Shown here in pieces: positions 1-10,025 of a stretch of DNA of 64,000 nucleotides. The position numbers and the translations under genes were made by a program. Under the pieces are notes generated by a model that ran no database searches, had not been told where the DNA came from, and saw nothing but the letters and a program-made list of their open reading frames with translations. Source of the DNA: Pseudodesulfovibrio thermohalotolerans (lineage in GTDB: Bacteria; Desulfobacterota; Desulfovibrionia; Desulfovibrionales; Desulfovibrionaceae); contig NZ_CP120635.1 of NCBI RefSeq assembly GCF_021353295.2, positions 3,625,501-3,689,500 on the forward strand, read 5' to 3'. The first letter of the stretch is position 1; every line of letters begins with the position of its first letter.

Positions 1-1943
1 CCATCTACAACATGATGGTCGTAAGTGAGGAGTCGCGGCAACTTGCCGAGGAATTCGTCCCGGAGGTGGACATCGCAAACGACCTGGAGCGTGAGGTGCT
101 GCTCGCCATGTACGCGGTCCGGGGCTACTCGCTGAGCGAATCCGAAGCCTTCTGGGCCGAGGGGCGCAAGCATCTGGGGCAGACCGAAGAGGAGTTGCGC
201 AGGGCCAAGGCGCACGCCGACAAGTATCCCAGGCTGGTCAAACTCAAGAAGGATGTGGAGACCGCGAGCGAGGGTGTCGCCGTCTACGACGGGCTTGTGA
301 ACGAGACCCGTCGGTTCATCGTGGACATGACCGAGAATCGGACGGCCATGGACGGCGCGGCGGCAGTGTTCATGAAGAACTGCACGGATTTTCTGGATTC
401 GCAGCATGTCGCCCTTCGCCGGGAGCTTGATGCCGGCGCGCTTGCCACCACCATTGCGGAGCGGGTGCGCAAGATCGACATGGTCAACGACATCATTCAT
501 TTGTGCAACAACGTCCGTATCAAGAATTTCAAGTCCCAGGCCACCAGGAACCCCGAGATCATGCGGGATGCGATGGATGATTTCACGCACATGCGGGAGA
601 AATACGACGCGATTCAGGCCGTCACCCGGCAGCCCGACAACCTCAGGCAATTGGAGAACATCCGCGCCTCGGGCGACGCCTACGCCGAGGCAATGAAACG
701 GTTCATGACCAATTTCGAGGCGTTGGGCGATTTGAATGCCCAGCGCAACGACGCAGGGCAGGCCGTTCTCGCGGCGGCCCAGAATACCGCCACCGCCGGC
801 GTTGACGCCACCCAGAACATGGCCAACGTGGCCGTGGCCTCGCTGGGGACCGCCTCCACTGTCATGGCGGTTGGGCTGGCCCTGGCTTTTCTCATCGGCA
901 TTGTCCTGGCTTGGGTGCTTACGCGCATGATTACCCGGCCGGTCCTGCAGGGCGTGGATTTCGCCAAGCGCATGAGCGAGGGCGATTTCACCAGTACCCT
1001 GAACATCGACCGCCACGACGAGATCGGCGTTCTGGCCCAGGCCCTGAACAACATGGTCTCCCGGCTCCAGTCCGTGGTGGCCGACGTGGACGCCGCCACC
1101 CACAACGTGGCCGGCGGCAGCGCCGAGCTGTCGGCTTCTTCCCAGTCCCTGTCCCAGGGAGCCACGGAGCAGGCCGCGTCCATCGAGGAGGTCTCCTCGT
1201 CCATGGAGCAGATGGCCTCCAATATCAGCCAAAACGCCGAGAACGCCCGCGAAACCGAGGCTCTGGCCACCAAGGCGGCCACGGACGCCCGGGTCAGCGG
1301 CGAGGCAGTTGGCCAGACCGTGGACGCCATGAAGGAAATCGCCGAGAAAATCTCTATCATCGAGGAGATCGCCCGTCAGACCAACCTTCTGGCCCTGAAC
1401 GCCGCGATCGAGGCGGCCCGGGCCGGTGAACACGGCAAGGGCTTTGCCGTGGTCGCCGCCGAGGTGCGGAAGCTGGCCGAACGTTCGGGCTCCGCCGCGT
1501 CCGAGATCAGCGAGCTTTCCTCCACCAGCGTGGAGGTGGCGGAAAAGGCGGGCAAGATGCTCGGCCATTTGGTGCCGGATATCGAGCGGACCGCCTCCCT
1601 GGTTCAGGAGATCACCGCGGCCAGCAACGAGCAGAACGCAGGCGCGACCCAGATCAACCAGGCCATCAGCCAGCTCGACACGGTCATCCAGCAAAACGCG
1701 TCGGCCTCAGAGGAGATGGCCTCCACCAGCGAGGAACTGTCCAGCCAGAGCCAGCAGCTTCAGGACACCATGTCGTTCTTCAACGTGGGCAACTCGGGCG
1801 GGGACAGGCGCAAGCGCGTTCAGGTGCGGGCTGCGCCCGCTGCCGCGTTGCCCGAAGCGGGCAACCCCGAGTCCGCCGGAACCGAGAGCGGGATGAACCT
1901 GGACATGGGCGATGAGGGAGACGCCGACTTCGAGCGGTTCTAG
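1..1943 (+). CDS. Methyl-accepting chemotaxis protein, 5' end truncated
   Basis: The frame is open from base 3, so the start and the first membrane segment lie outside the window. What remains is a helical extracytoplasmic sensor region (about 270 residues), a membrane helix ([13 protein letters not shown]), a HAMP domain (starting [17 protein letters not shown]) and a long cytoplasmic coiled coil. The coil carries the conserved signalling hairpin [15 protein letters not shown], which docks CheA/CheW. Glu/Gln-rich heptads around it are probable methylation sites. The C-terminal tail is acidic and has no clear CheR-tethering pentapeptide. It would signal to the flagellar motor; the ligand cannot be told from the sequence. 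A strong hairpin follows the stop. Confidence 0.93.
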   Translation, partial: IYNMMVVSEESRQLAEEFVPEVDIANDLEREVLLAMYAVRGYSLSESEAFWAEGRKHLGQTEEELRRAKAHADKYPRLVKLKKDVETASEGVAVYDGLVNETRRFIVDMTENRTAMDGAAAVFMKNCTDFLDSQHVALRRELDAGALATTIAERVRKIDMVNDIIHLCNNVRIKNFKSQATRNPEIMRDAMDDFTHMREKYDAIQAVTRQPDNLRQLENIRASGDAYAEAMKRFMTNFEALGDLNAQRNDAGQAVLAAAQNTATAGVDATQNMANVAVASLGTASTVMAVGLALAFLIGIVLAWVLTRMITRPVLQGVDFAKRMSEGDFTSTLNIDRHDEIGVLAQALNNMVSRLQSVVADVDAATHNVAGGSAELSASSQSLSQGATEQAASIEEVSSSMEQMASNISQNAENARETEALATKAATDARVSGEAVGQTVDAMKEIAEKISIIEEIARQTNLLALNAAIEAARAGEHGKGFAVVAAEVRKLAERSGSAASEISELSSTSVEVAEKAGKMLGHLVPDIERTASLVQEITAASNEQNAGATQINQAISQLDTVIQQNASASEEMASTSEELSSQSQQLQDTMSFFNVGNSGGDRRKRVQVRAAPAAALPEAGNPESAGTESGMNLDMGDEGDADFERF

Positions 1944-1969
1944 GAGGTTCTTGCCAAACGACAACGAAC

Positions 1970-2010
1970 GGGCCGTCCCTCTCGCACGAGAGGGACGGCC
2001 CTTATCTTTT
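1970..2010 (+). terminator. Rho-independent terminator after the chemoreceptor
   Basis: A perfect 14-bp stem (1970-1983 with 1988-2001) closes on a GCAC loop and is followed by TTATCTTTT. It lies 27 bases past the chemoreceptor stop and isolates that gene from lutABC. Confidence 0.85.
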
Positions 2011-2305
2011 GTGCGGTCTATTCAGTCGGTTAGCAGCGTGTCGTTTTTTTTGGGATGGCAAGTCCGGGAAACCGGCGGATCCTGTCTGATCGCCGCCTTT
2101 GCGTCCGATTAGCAAACCACGGGAAGACTCGACGGCAGAGATTGGTAGAACTTATCGAAAAGAATGGATAAAAGTTATACTGCAATTTTGTAACAAATAG
2201 TAAATGACTGATTTTATGTGTCTTAATGAAAGCCCTTGCATGTTGATCTTGATGGGTGCAACATCCGTTTCCTGCCGATCACCTTATTTTACGGATTTTG
2301 TAAAA
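2004..2305 (+). promoter_or_regulatory. Intergenic region and probable lutABC promoter
   Basis: About 300 bases without a convincing gene. The distal half is AT-rich. A -10-like TATACT lies at 2176-2181, with only a weak TTATCG 18 bases upstream, leaving a leader of about 120 bases before lutA. No clear operator palindrome was seen. An open frame begins at 2204, but its first 34 codons look non-coding and have no ribosome site. Confidence 0.3.
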
Positions 2306-3052
2306 ATGACCCAACCAAATGTGACCCTCTTCATCCAGTGTCTGGTGGATTCCCTGTTGCCCGAGACCGGGGACGCCATGGTCAGCGTATTGGAACGGCT
2401 CGGCGTGCGTATGCACTATCCCCCGGACCAGACCTGCTGCGGCCAGCCCGCCTTCAATTCCGGATATCGCAACGAGGCGGCTAAAACCGCCCGCCGGTTC
2501 CTCGACATTTTTGAAAACAGTGAAGCCATCGTATGCCCCTCCGGCTCCTGCGTACACATGGTCCGCCATCACTATCTGGAGCTGTTTCGGGATGACCCCG
2601 TTCTGTTGGACCGGGCTTGCCGGGTCGGGGCCAAGACCTTCGAGTTCACCGAGTATCTGGTGGACGTCCTCGGCGTGACCGATCCCGGAACCCAGCTCGG
2701 GTCCCGCTACGATGGGACCGTGACCTACCATGACTCCTGCCACCTCTCGCGGGGGCTGGGCATTCGCAGGCAGCCCCGCCTGCTCCTGGAAAACGTCCCC
2801 GGCCTGACCCTCGTGGAGATGGACGATTCCGACCGCTGTTGCGGCTTCGGTGGAACGTTTTCAGTGAAATACCCAGAAATTTCCACAGCCCTGGCGGACG
2901 ACAAGGTTCAGACCATTCTCGCCACCGGCGCCGGTGCGGTTGTCGGTTGCGACGTGAGCTGTCTCATGAACATCAAAGGCCGCCTGTCGCGCCTGGGTTC
3001 GCATGTCCGTGCCCTGCACATCGCCGAGATCCTGGCCGGGGAGGGAAAATAG
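2306..3052 (+). CDS. lutA: L-lactate dehydrogenase complex subunit LutA (Fe-S oxidoreductase)
   Basis: A 248-aa protein of the LutA/YkgE family with two cysteine-rich CCG domains. The first carries CCGQPAFNSGY and the second CCGFGGTFSVKYPEIS; these motifs bind an iron-sulfur or heterodisulfide-reductase-type cofactor. In the family, LutABC together oxidise L-lactate to pyruvate on the cytoplasmic face of the membrane. Start chosen at ATG 2306 because homology begins with MTQPNVTLFIQC; no strong Shine-Dalgarno site precedes it. The stop is two bases before lutB, so the three genes form one operon. Lactate is a main electron donor of sulfate reducers, which fits the context. Confidence 0.9.
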   Translation: MTQPNVTLFIQCLVDSLLPETGDAMVSVLERLGVRMHYPPDQTCCGQPAFNSGYRNEAAKTARRFLDIFENSEAIVCPSGSCVHMVRHHYLELFRDDPVLLDRACRVGAKTFEFTEYLVDVLGVTDPGTQLGSRYDGTVTYHDSCHLSRGLGIRRQPRLLLENVPGLTLVEMDDSDRCCGFGGTFSVKYPEISTALADDKVQTILATGAGAVVGCDVSCLMNIKGRLSRLGSHVRALHIAEILAGEGK

Positions 3053-3054
3053 CC

Positions 3055-4506
3055 ATGCAGCAAAACAGCGACAAGACCTATTCCGAGCTGTCCCGGGACG
3101 CCATCGGCGACGAGGATCTGCACGCGGCCATCCGCATGGTTCAGAACGGTATGGGCAAAGGCGCGCAGGCGATGTGGCGGGACGAAATAACCCCGGAACA
3201 CCGCCGCCTGGCCAAGGAGGCGCGGCTGCGCACCCTGAACAATCTCGACGCGGTTCTGGCGACCCTGGCCGAAAAGATCCGGGCGCGCGGCGGGCATGTC
3301 TATTTCGCGGCCACGGCCGAGGACGCCCGCAACTACTGCCTGGAAGTGGCCCGCAAGAACAACGTCCGGCTTGCGGTCAAAGGCAAGTCCATGACTTCGG
3401 CCGAAATAGGCATGGACCCCCTGCTGGAGGAGAACGGCGTGGAGGTGGTGGAAACCGACCTCGGCGAGTACATCATCCAGTTGGCGGGTGAAGCGCCCTC
3501 GCACATCATCGCCCCCTGCATCCACATGAACCGGAAGCGGATCGGCAAGCTGTTCCAGGAAAAGCTTGGGATTCCCTACTCCGAGGACCCGCCGACCCTG
3601 ACCCGGGCCGCACGCAAGGCGTTGCGCGAAAAGCTGCTGGGCGCGGACATGGGCATCAGTGGCTGCAACATCGCCTGTGCCGAGACCGGGCACGTCTGCC
3701 TGGTCTCCAACGAGGGCAACATCCGCATGTGCACAACCATGCCGAAGGTCCATGTGGCCCTCATGGGCATGGAGCGGGTCACGGCCACCCTGGCCGAGCA
3801 CGACATGCTGTTGCGCCTGCTGACCAGGGGCGCGTCGGCCCAGAAGGTCTCCACCTACGTCTCCTTCATGGGCGGCCCCCGCCAGCCCGGCGAGACCGAC
3901 GGCCCCGAGGAGTTCCATCTGGTCATCATCGACAACGGGCGCATGAAGATGCTCGCCGATCCCCGGTTCCGCGAGGTGCTTTCCTGCATCCGCTGCGGCG
4001 GCTGCCTGAACATCTGCCCGGTTTACGGGCGCATCGGCGGCCATGCCTACAACGGAACCTATTGTGGCCCCATCGGCGCGGTCCTCATGCCTCTTCTCGA
4101 AGGCGTCAACAAGCACGCCGACCTCTGCCGGGGCGAGTCTTTGTGCGGGGCGTGCAAGGATATTTGCCCGGTGCACAACGACCTGCCGCGGATGCTCTCC
4201 GAGTTGCGGTACATGCTCGCTTACGGCGACGAGAAATGGGGCGTCGAGCCCGTGGACGGGGCCGAGGCGTGCGCCTTCAAGGCGTGGGGCGCGGCCATGT
4301 CGAGCCGCACCGCCTATGACCTGCTGGTCAAGGCCGGACGCATCGTGCAGGTCCCGTTCGTGAAAAACGGCGTGCTCGGGAAGGGCGTCGGTCCGCTGGC
4401 GAAATGGACCGCCTCCCGCGACTTCCCGCCCATCGCCAAAAAGACCTTTGCCGAGCGGTGGAAGACCGACCACGCGAAGCGTCTCAATGGAGCCGACAAT
4501 GAATAA
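3055..4506 (+). CDS. lutB: Lactate utilization iron-sulfur protein LutB
   Basis: A 483-aa protein with an N-terminal LUD domain (about residues 70-300) and a C-terminal pair of 4Fe-4S sites, CIRCGGCLNICP and CGACKDICP. This is the LutB/YkgF architecture. It should pass electrons from lactate oxidation within the LutABC complex. The start at ATG 3055 is preceded by GGGAGGGAAAATAGCC and sits two bases after the lutA stop. Its end overlaps the lutC start by 8 bases, which indicates translational coupling. Confidence 0.92.
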   Translation: MQQNSDKTYSELSRDAIGDEDLHAAIRMVQNGMGKGAQAMWRDEITPEHRRLAKEARLRTLNNLDAVLATLAEKIRARGGHVYFAATAEDARNYCLEVARKNNVRLAVKGKSMTSAEIGMDPLLEENGVEVVETDLGEYIIQLAGEAPSHIIAPCIHMNRKRIGKLFQEKLGIPYSEDPPTLTRAARKALREKLLGADMGISGCNIACAETGHVCLVSNEGNIRMCTTMPKVHVALMGMERVTATLAEHDMLLRLLTRGASAQKVSTYVSFMGGPRQPGETDGPEEFHLVIIDNGRMKMLADPRFREVLSCIRCGGCLNICPVYGRIGGHAYNGTYCGPIGAVLMPLLEGVNKHADLCRGESLCGACKDICPVHNDLPRMLSELRYMLAYGDEKWGVEPVDGAEACAFKAWGAAMSSRTAYDLLVKAGRIVQVPFVKNGVLGKGVGPLAKWTASRDFPPIAKKTFAERWKTDHAKRLNGADNE

Positions 4507-5236
4507 CGAACAGCAATTTCTCGATCGTATCCGCAAGGTCCTGGGCCGGGATCAAGCCCCGGACGAGGCTACGCTTTTCTCCAGCCGTCCCGAGGGAGAG
4601 CTGGAGGAGCTTCTCAAGCGCGCCGACCGCGACCGGGCCGGACGGCTGGAGCTTCTCGAAGAGCTCCGGCAGAGCGCCGTTCCCCTGAATCTCAACGTGC
4701 ACACGGCCGAGAACCTTGAGGAGGCCGGGCGCCGTATCGCGAATCTGGCCCTTGTCTCGGAAACCGAGTGGGGCGGGGACAAGCACATCCTCATGCACGA
4801 CGATCCCGTGCTGCATGGGCTCAAGCTCCCCGAGCTGCTGGCAGGGGACCCCGTGGCCGTGGATGTGGCCGCCTTCGAACCGGGCGAGGACGAGCTTGCG
4901 GGCAAGCAACGGCTGCGCGGCATTGCCGAGCGCGCCTACATCGGCCTTACGGGCGCGGACTGGTGCGCCGCCGATTGCGCCGCCATAGCCCTGTTGACCG
5001 GGCCGGGGCACGGCAGGGCCGTTTCCCTGGTGCCGTCCATCCTCATTTCGGTCGTGACCCTCGACCGGATGGTCGCGGATTTGTCCGAGGGATACGCCCA
5101 GCTCGAAGCACGCGGGGAGTTGCCCGCTTCCGTCTCCTTCATCTCCGGTCCTTCCAAGACCGCCGATATAGAGGGACAGCTCGTTCACGGCGCGCATGGG
5201 CCGCGGGAGATGCATCTGTTCGTGATTACGGGATAG
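4499..5236 (+). CDS. lutC: Lactate utilization protein LutC
   Basis: A 245-aa LUD-domain protein of the LutC/YkgG family and the last member of the lactate oxidation operon. The family signature lies near the C-terminus (DCAAIALLTGPGHGRAVS, then a VPSILISVV segment). ATG 4499 is preferred because GGAG sits 7 bases upstream; an in-frame ATG at 4487 would add four residues. It overlaps the lutB end. The next gene, a histidine kinase, is convergent. No lactate permease is adjacent. Confidence 0.88.
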   Translation: MNNEQQFLDRIRKVLGRDQAPDEATLFSSRPEGELEELLKRADRDRAGRLELLEELRQSAVPLNLNVHTAENLEEAGRRIANLALVSETEWGGDKHILMHDDPVLHGLKLPELLAGDPVAVDVAAFEPGEDELAGKQRLRGIAERAYIGLTGADWCAADCAAIALLTGPGHGRAVSLVPSILISVVTLDRMVADLSEGYAQLEARGELPASVSFISGPSKTADIEGQLVHGAHGPREMHLFVITG

Positions 5237-5269
5237 AGCGGGCGGGAAAGGCGTTGTCCGCCCAATGAA

Positions 5270-7003
5270 CTACGCTTGGGGTTCGCCTTTCGGCAGGGCG
5301 ACCCTCACAGTGGTGCCGGTTTCATTGGAGGTGTCCATGGAAATGGTGCCTCCATGCGCTTCGGCGGCTAGCTTTGCGCTGTAGGTGCCGAGCCCGGTGC
5401 CATTGTGCTTTCCGTAGGTGGAGTACTTGTCGAAGAAGTTGCGCCGCACTTCGTCGGGAACGGGCAGGCGGTTGCGGATTTCCAGCACGCACGGGTTGCC
5501 GCTCGTGACGTCCACCCGCACCGGCTGTCCGCCCGAGGCTTCCACCGCGTTCTTGAGCAGGTTGGCGGTCATGCCGTACAGCAGGGTGCTGTCACCCTGT
5601 ATGTCGAGGCGCATGTCGTCCCGCACCGTCTGTCCGTCCAGGGAGGCGTTCACCCGGCAGTCCATCTCGCGGTGCAGGGTGGTGTCCCGGACGGCGCGCA
5701 TGATGATGGCCAGCCAGTCCACGGGCTGCGGCTCGTGCCGGTAGGTGCCGGATTCGAGTTTGTACAAGGTCAGGGATTGGTTGATGAGGTCCATCATCTG
5801 CATTCCCGCCTCTTCCACCACCTGGAGCATTTCCCGTTGCCGGTCGGTGATGTTCTCGTCGACCTGCATGAGACGGGGCAGTCCTATGATGCCCATGAGC
5901 GGCGACTTGAGATCGTGGCGGACGATGCGCTCAACATCCTCCTTCAGCTTTTCCGCCGCCTTGCGCGCGGTGATATCGATGCCGATGCAGAGCACGCCGG
6001 TCGCCTGGCCCATCTCGTCGACGATGACGGAAGTGCCCAGGGAGAGGGTGGCTCTGGTCTCGTTGCGGCGAAGGACTTCCGCTTCGGTGAAGGCGTGGCC
6101 GGATTTTCTCTCCAGCAGTTCCCGGAAGTGGGCGCGCAGGTTCAGTCCCTGCTCGTCGGTTTCGGGCAGGAGCGGTCCGATCGCTTCGCGGCCGATCAGT
6201 TCTTCTTCTTCGAATCCGTAAAATTCCAGTCCGTAGCGGTTGATGAAGAAGACCTTGCCCCTGGTATCCACTTCCAGGACGATGAAGTGGGATTGCTCCA
6301 CCAGGTCGCGATACAGCCTGCGGCTTTCCCGCAGCCGCTGCTCGGCCTCCACGCGTTGGTCTATGATTCGGTTGCTGGCCCTGGCTCCGAGAAACTTGCC
6401 CTCTTCGTTGGTAACCGGAACGCACCTGTGGGACAGCCAGTGCTGGGTGCCGTCGGGCCGGAGGATGCGGAAATCCAGGGTGTCCGTCTCCTGCGGTTTG
6501 TGTTCCTTGTACAGATGGGCCTTGACCAGGGGGCGGTCTTCAGGATGCACGATCCTGACCATGAGGTCCGGTTCCTTCATGAACGCCGATCGGGGATATC
6601 CGGTTATCCGCTCGCATGACGGGGACATGTACAGGAAGTCGCCATCCGGCCCGCGCCAGTATTCCCAGTCGTAGGTGAAGTCCGCCACGGTCCGAAAGCG
6701 TTCCTCGCTCCGGGCGAGTTTCTCGTTGGCCGACTTGAGCTGTCGGAAGATGGGCCGGATTTGCAGGACGCCCAGCAAGATGATGATGGAGACAAGCAGG
6801 CCGATGAGTTCGAAGGCCGGGTCCAGCACGGCCTTGCCCTGCCAGTACATATACAGGGTGTGGAGTCGTCGATGCACCATGCCGACCAGGCCCGCAGCGA
6901 TCAGTATCCATGATAGGCGGCGGCCCGTTTCCGGGATGAGGAACAAGGCCAGCACGGCGGCCGTGAGCTGTATCCCGATGGAAGCGATGATTATCAGGTC
7001 CAT
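5270..7003 (-). CDS. PAS-domain sensor histidine kinase, membrane-bound
   Basis: 577 aa. The N-terminus has about three hydrophobic helices (residues 1-85), then two PAS domains (about 96-220 and 225-350). The phosphoacceptor region holds RHDLKSPLMGII, in which the histidine is followed by DLKSP rather than the usual E-RTP; this variant occurs in several kinase families. An ATPase domain follows, with an N-box (NLLKNAVEAS) and G-box (GTGLGTYSAKLAAEAHGG). Start at ATG 7003 because GGGGGA precedes it; a longer open frame to 7045 lacks support. No response regulator is adjacent, so the partner is unknown. Confidence 0.88.
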   Translation of the reverse strand: MDLIIIASIGIQLTAAVLALFLIPETGRRLSWILIAAGLVGMVHRRLHTLYMYWQGKAVLDPAFELIGLLVSIIILLGVLQIRPIFRQLKSANEKLARSEERFRTVADFTYDWEYWRGPDGDFLYMSPSCERITGYPRSAFMKEPDLMVRIVHPEDRPLVKAHLYKEHKPQETDTLDFRILRPDGTQHWLSHRCVPVTNEEGKFLGARASNRIIDQRVEAEQRLRESRRLYRDLVEQSHFIVLEVDTRGKVFFINRYGLEFYGFEEEELIGREAIGPLLPETDEQGLNLRAHFRELLERKSGHAFTEAEVLRRNETRATLSLGTSVIVDEMGQATGVLCIGIDITARKAAEKLKEDVERIVRHDLKSPLMGIIGLPRLMQVDENITDRQREMLQVVEEAGMQMMDLINQSLTLYKLESGTYRHEPQPVDWLAIIMRAVRDTTLHREMDCRVNASLDGQTVRDDMRLDIQGDSTLLYGMTANLLKNAVEASGGQPVRVDVTSGNPCVLEIRNRLPVPDEVRRNFFDKYSTYGKHNGTGLGTYSAKLAAEAHGGTISMDTSNETGTTVRVALPKGEPQA

Positions 7004-7099
7004 GCATCCCCCTGTCTGTCGCAACGGAACCCGTTTTTTGAGCATACTCCCGAATCGGCCGATTGTGCAAATGGTCTCCGGGGGATAATTGCGCGACAG

Positions 7100-7140
7100 G
7101 CCGAGAAAAAAGCAGGCCCCCGCAAAATTGGCGGGGGCCG
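7100..7140 (-). terminator. Terminator of hsp20
   Basis: A 9-bp GC stem (7115-7123 with 7131-7139) is followed, on the minus strand, by a run of six T (7106-7111). It lies about 75 bases past the hsp20 stop. Confidence 0.75.
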
Positions 7141-7215
7141 TTTACTAGAGGACATGCCCGGCCCGAGGGGCCAGGCGGGTCAGCATTGGGCGCAGGACCC
7201 TGGTGCGCGGGGGAA

Positions 7216-7779
7216 TCAGTCCGGGGTCGAACTTTTGACGTCGATCTTGCGTGACGAGCTTTTCGCCGCGCCGGTCCTGGGCATGGTGACGCAGAGAACG
7301 CCCTTCTCCAGCTTGGCGGCGATCTTGTCGCGGTCGACGTCCTCGGGCAGGTTGAGCACTCTGCGGAAGGCGCCCGAGGCGCGCTCCACGCGGTAGTACC
7401 CCTTGTCCTCGACCTTTTCTTCGCTGTGCTTCTCGGCGGATAGGATCAGGACGTCGCCCTCGATCTCCACGGACAGGTCCTTTTCGTCGACGCCCGGAAG
7501 ATCGGCCTGGATGACGTATTCCTTGTCCGTGCCGTAGACGTCCACTTTAGGCCTGATGGCGACGTCCCCCATACGGGACGGCATCGCGCCGGAGCGGAAA
7601 GCGGGGTTGGAGAGTCCGAAACCGGAAAACATGGACTCGACCATGCGGTCGAATTCTGCGTGGAACTGGTCAAGCGGTGTGGCGGGTACGCTTTCCCCCG
7701 GTTCGTTGCGACGGACCGGAAGAGTCTGCTCGTGTTCCCTCTTGAACCAATTCCAGGGGTTCAGCTTGGTGATAGCCAT
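7216..7779 (-). CDS. Small heat shock protein, Hsp20 family
   Basis: A 187-aa ATP-independent holdase chaperone. The alpha-crystallin domain spans about residues 70-175 and includes the beta-strand motif EYVIQADLPGVDEKDLSV and a terminal LEKGVLCVTMPRTG, a version of the conserved A-x-x-x-n-G-v-L element. The N-terminal arm contains NPWNWFKREHE and a Phe/Met-rich stretch typical of the oligomerising region. The start is well set by AAGGAGGACGCT before ATG. No CIRCE element or obvious sigma-32 promoter could be picked out upstream. Confidence 0.93.
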   Translation of the reverse strand: MAITKLNPWNWFKREHEQTLPVRRNEPGESVPATPLDQFHAEFDRMVESMFSGFGLSNPAFRSGAMPSRMGDVAIRPKVDVYGTDKEYVIQADLPGVDEKDLSVEIEGDVLILSAEKHSEEKVEDKGYYRVERASGAFRRVLNLPEDVDRDKIAAKLEKGVLCVTMPRTGAAKSSSRKIDVKSSTPD

Positions 7780-7875
7780 AGCGTCCTCCTTGGAAGAAGT
7801 TGAAGATTACCTTTTGACACATTCCTGATAAGTCCTGCCCGGAAACAGTCAAGGGTCTGGTTCGGGGAAAGTTTC

Positions 7876-8445
7876 CTAAACCGCCCTGCGCATACGGGCC
7901 GGCTTTTTCCGGGCCAGCTCCAGCAGCGCGCGTCCGGCGTCGGACAGTTCTCCGCTGTTGTCGATGCGCCTGAGCGCCGGGTGACTGACGGTGTAGTTCC
8001 CGGCCCGTTCCAGACGTCCCTCGATCTCCAGGGCGGATTCGCGGCCGCGCAGGATGAGGCGCTGGCGAAGGATGTCCGTTTCAACGGAGACGAGGACCGG
8101 AATCAGATCGGGATAGCGGCGCACGGCCTCGGGCAGGTAGGCCCTGGAGCCGTTGACCACCACGTTGAGCCCCGCCTCCATCCAGGCGTCGATCTCGATA
8201 CCCACGCCGTAGCGGTTGCCGTGGCTGTCCCAGCTCAGGGCGAAGAGGCCGAGGTCCTGTCGGGCGCGGTATTCGTCGGGCAGCAGGGCCACGTGGTTTT
8301 CGCCTCCGGCGTCGGCCGGGCGGGTGATGTAGCGATGGGCAAAGGCCGCCTCGCTGCCGGGGCAGTGCTTGCGGGCGTAGAGCATGATGGAGTCCTTGCC
8401 GCAGCCGGAAGGACCGATGACGTAGATCAGATTGCCTCGGGTCAT
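7876..8445 (-). CDS. phnN: Ribose 1,5-bisphosphate phosphokinase PhnN
   Basis: 189 aa with a guanylate-kinase-like P-loop, GPSGCGKDS, near the N-terminus. The family phosphorylates ribose 1,5-bisphosphate to PRPP, salvaging the ribose product of the C-P lyase pathway. Start at ATG 8445, whose ATGA overlaps the stop of the DUF1045 gene by four bases; the longer open frame (to 8676) runs through that gene and is rejected. It is the last gene of a leftward accessory phn operon. Confidence 0.92.
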   Translation of the reverse strand: MTRGNLIYVIGPSGCGKDSIMLYARKHCPGSEAAFAHRYITRPADAGGENHVALLPDEYRARQDLGLFALSWDSHGNRYGVGIEIDAWMEAGLNVVVNGSRAYLPEAVRRYPDLIPVLVSVETDILRQRLILRGRESALEIEGRLERAGNYTVSHPALRRIDNSGELSDAGRALLELARKKPARMRRAV

Positions 8446-9161
8446 GAATTCTCCTTGGTGTTGCCGAGCCTGGCCCGGTGAATCAGCCGGAACGGGGCGG
8501 ACCTGTCCGGCTGGTGAAAAAGACAGAGTTCTTCGACGGGGTGGGGGCGGTCGGTGACGGGCGCGGCGAGACCTGTCAGGATTTCCGCCAGCCGTTTGCG
8601 CCGGGCCGGGTCCTGTACCCGTCCGGTCAGGGTGATGTGGAAGCGGAACTCCCCGAGCACATAGGGATAGCCCCATTCTTCAAGAAGCTGGTCCTGCTCC
8701 GGGGTGAGGCCCGATGCGCGCCGCTTTTCGTTCTCAGCGTGCGAGGGCGGTTCGCGCAGGGGGTGCATGGTCCGCAGGCACGCTTCGGCGGCCTCGGCCA
8801 GCCAGACCTGCTCCACCGGGACCAGGGCCAGGAACGAGCCGATTTCCCGCACGGACAGCGGGGCCAGAATGAACGGGGCCAAATTGCCCGCAAGCCGGTC
8901 CAGCCGGTCCGCGATTCCGGTTTCGTCCACGCCGCGCGCCGGGACGAAGGGCGGCATGAGGGTGCCGTGGAATCCGTAGTGGCGCGGCGTTTCGGTGAGC
9001 GCGCGCCATTCGTCGGAGGGCAGGCCATCGGGCAGGGCCGCGTTCACGGGCCGGCCCGTTTCGTTGTCACGGCCGAGCCAGGATGCGCCGAAGCGGTCGA
9101 GTCCGGAGTCGCGTCCCGGAGCGTAGTAGACGCCGTACCGTCCGGTGGTTGAATCGCTCAT
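8442..9161 (-). CDS. Phosphonate-operon 2H phosphoesterase-like protein (DUF1045)
   Basis: 239 aa, matching the DUF1045 family found in C-P lyase operons. It shows two H-x-T motifs spaced as in 2H phosphoesterases, HGTL (in [12 protein letters not shown]) and HITL (in FRFHITLTG). A role on a cyclic phosphate intermediate such as 5-phosphoribosyl 1,2-cyclic phosphate is plausible and would substitute for the absent PhnP, but this is inference. ATGA overlaps on both sides (with the acetyltransferase and phnN) show tight coupling. Confidence 0.88.
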   Translation of the reverse strand: MSDSTTGRYGVYYAPGRDSGLDRFGASWLGRDNETGRPVNAALPDGLPSDEWRALTETPRHYGFHGTLMPPFVPARGVDETGIADRLDRLAGNLAPFILAPLSVREIGSFLALVPVEQVWLAEAAEACLRTMHPLREPPSHAENEKRRASGLTPEQDQLLEEWGYPYVLGEFRFHITLTGRVQDPARRKRLAEILTGLAAPVTDRPHPVEELCLFHQPDRSAPFRLIHRARLGNTKENS

Positions 9162-9808
9162 GCCTTCGCGCTCCCTTCATATTTATTCAGAAAATCTTCG
9201 ATGCCCAGCTCGCGGAAGTCGGGAAGGGCCTTTTGCAGACACTCGTGCGGCCAGTCCCACCAGGCCAGGCGCAGGAGTCGCTGGCGCACGGGCGAGGGGA
9301 ACCGTTCGCGGATCATCCGGGCCGGGACGCCGCCCACGACGGCGTAGGGGGGCACATCCCTGGAGACCACGGCCCCGGCTCCGACCACCGCGCCGTGGCC
9401 CACGGTCACGCCGGGCAGGATGACCGCGCCGTGGCCGATCCACACGTCGCAGCCGATGCGGGTCCGCTGGCCGCGCCGCCATTCGAAAACAGCCTCGTCG
9501 TCAGGGCCGAATCCGTATCGTTCACTGCGGTAGGTGAAATGGTGCTGGGAGGCGCGCCACATGGGATGGTTGGTCGGTCCGATGCGCACTCCGGCCGCGA
9601 TGGAGGCGAATTTGCCGACATCGGCATAGGCCACGTCGCAGCCCGGGCTCAGGTAAGCGTAGTCGCCGAGGACGGATTCGAGCATCAGGCAGTTCTCCCT
9701 GACCTCGGTGAAGGCGCCCAGGGAGCTGTCGCGGATGTCCGCTGTGGGATGGATCGAGGGGGCCGGGCCGAGCCGGACGTCACCTCGGGGGTGCGGGTGA
9801 TTGTTCAT
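9158..9808 (-). CDS. Phosphonate-operon hexapeptide-repeat transferase
   Basis: 216 aa, a left-handed beta-helix acyltransferase. Hexad repeats run through the central part (for example [19 protein letters not shown]), with the xenobiotic acetyltransferase-type [12 protein letters not shown] motif. Members in phn loci are described as the phosphonate-metabolism hexapeptide transferase family and probably acetylate an aminophosphonate; the substrate is not shown by the sequence. Start at ATG 9808. First gene of the leftward trio, with its stop overlapping the next start by four bases. Confidence 0.88.
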   Translation of the reverse strand: MNNHPHPRGDVRLGPAPSIHPTADIRDSSLGAFTEVRENCLMLESVLGDYAYLSPGCDVAYADVGKFASIAAGVRIGPTNHPMWRASQHHFTYRSERYGFGPDDEAVFEWRRGQRTRIGCDVWIGHGAVILPGVTVGHGAVVGAGAVVSRDVPPYAVVGGVPARMIRERFPSPVRQRLLRLAWWDWPHECLQKALPDFRELGIEDFLNKYEGSAKA

Positions 9809-9928
9809 GGGTTCTGACTGACAAATGCGCCGGGTTTGAAAAAGCACGGAAGCGCATCATTTCCGCGACAAAAACGACGCTCAGGTTACAACAATTTGAA
9901 ATCACGGTTTAAAGCGCACAAGTGGCGG

Positions 9929-9944
9929 ACTTGTCTAGTGTGCC
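9929..9944. promoter_or_regulatory. Degenerate PhnF-type operator candidate
   Basis: ACTTGTCTAGTGTGCC shares the core TTGTCTAG with the perfect palindrome at 10793-10808 (10 of 16 positions match). It lies about 120 bases upstream of the leftward transferase gene. A second small inverted repeat, ACAAGT/ACTTGT, overlaps it at 9918-9934. It is a candidate only. Confidence 0.3.
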
Positions 9945-10025
9945 GTCCCCGCCCTTGTCCTACCAGGAGGCCGAACGCGGCCCGACTTCCGGGCCGGACA
10001 AGCCCCGGACACGGACATGCTCTTA

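Noticed and set aside
5240..5263. Hairpin between lutC and the histidine kinase gene
   Set aside because: Only a 6-bp stem with a 12-base loop and no T-run on either strand.
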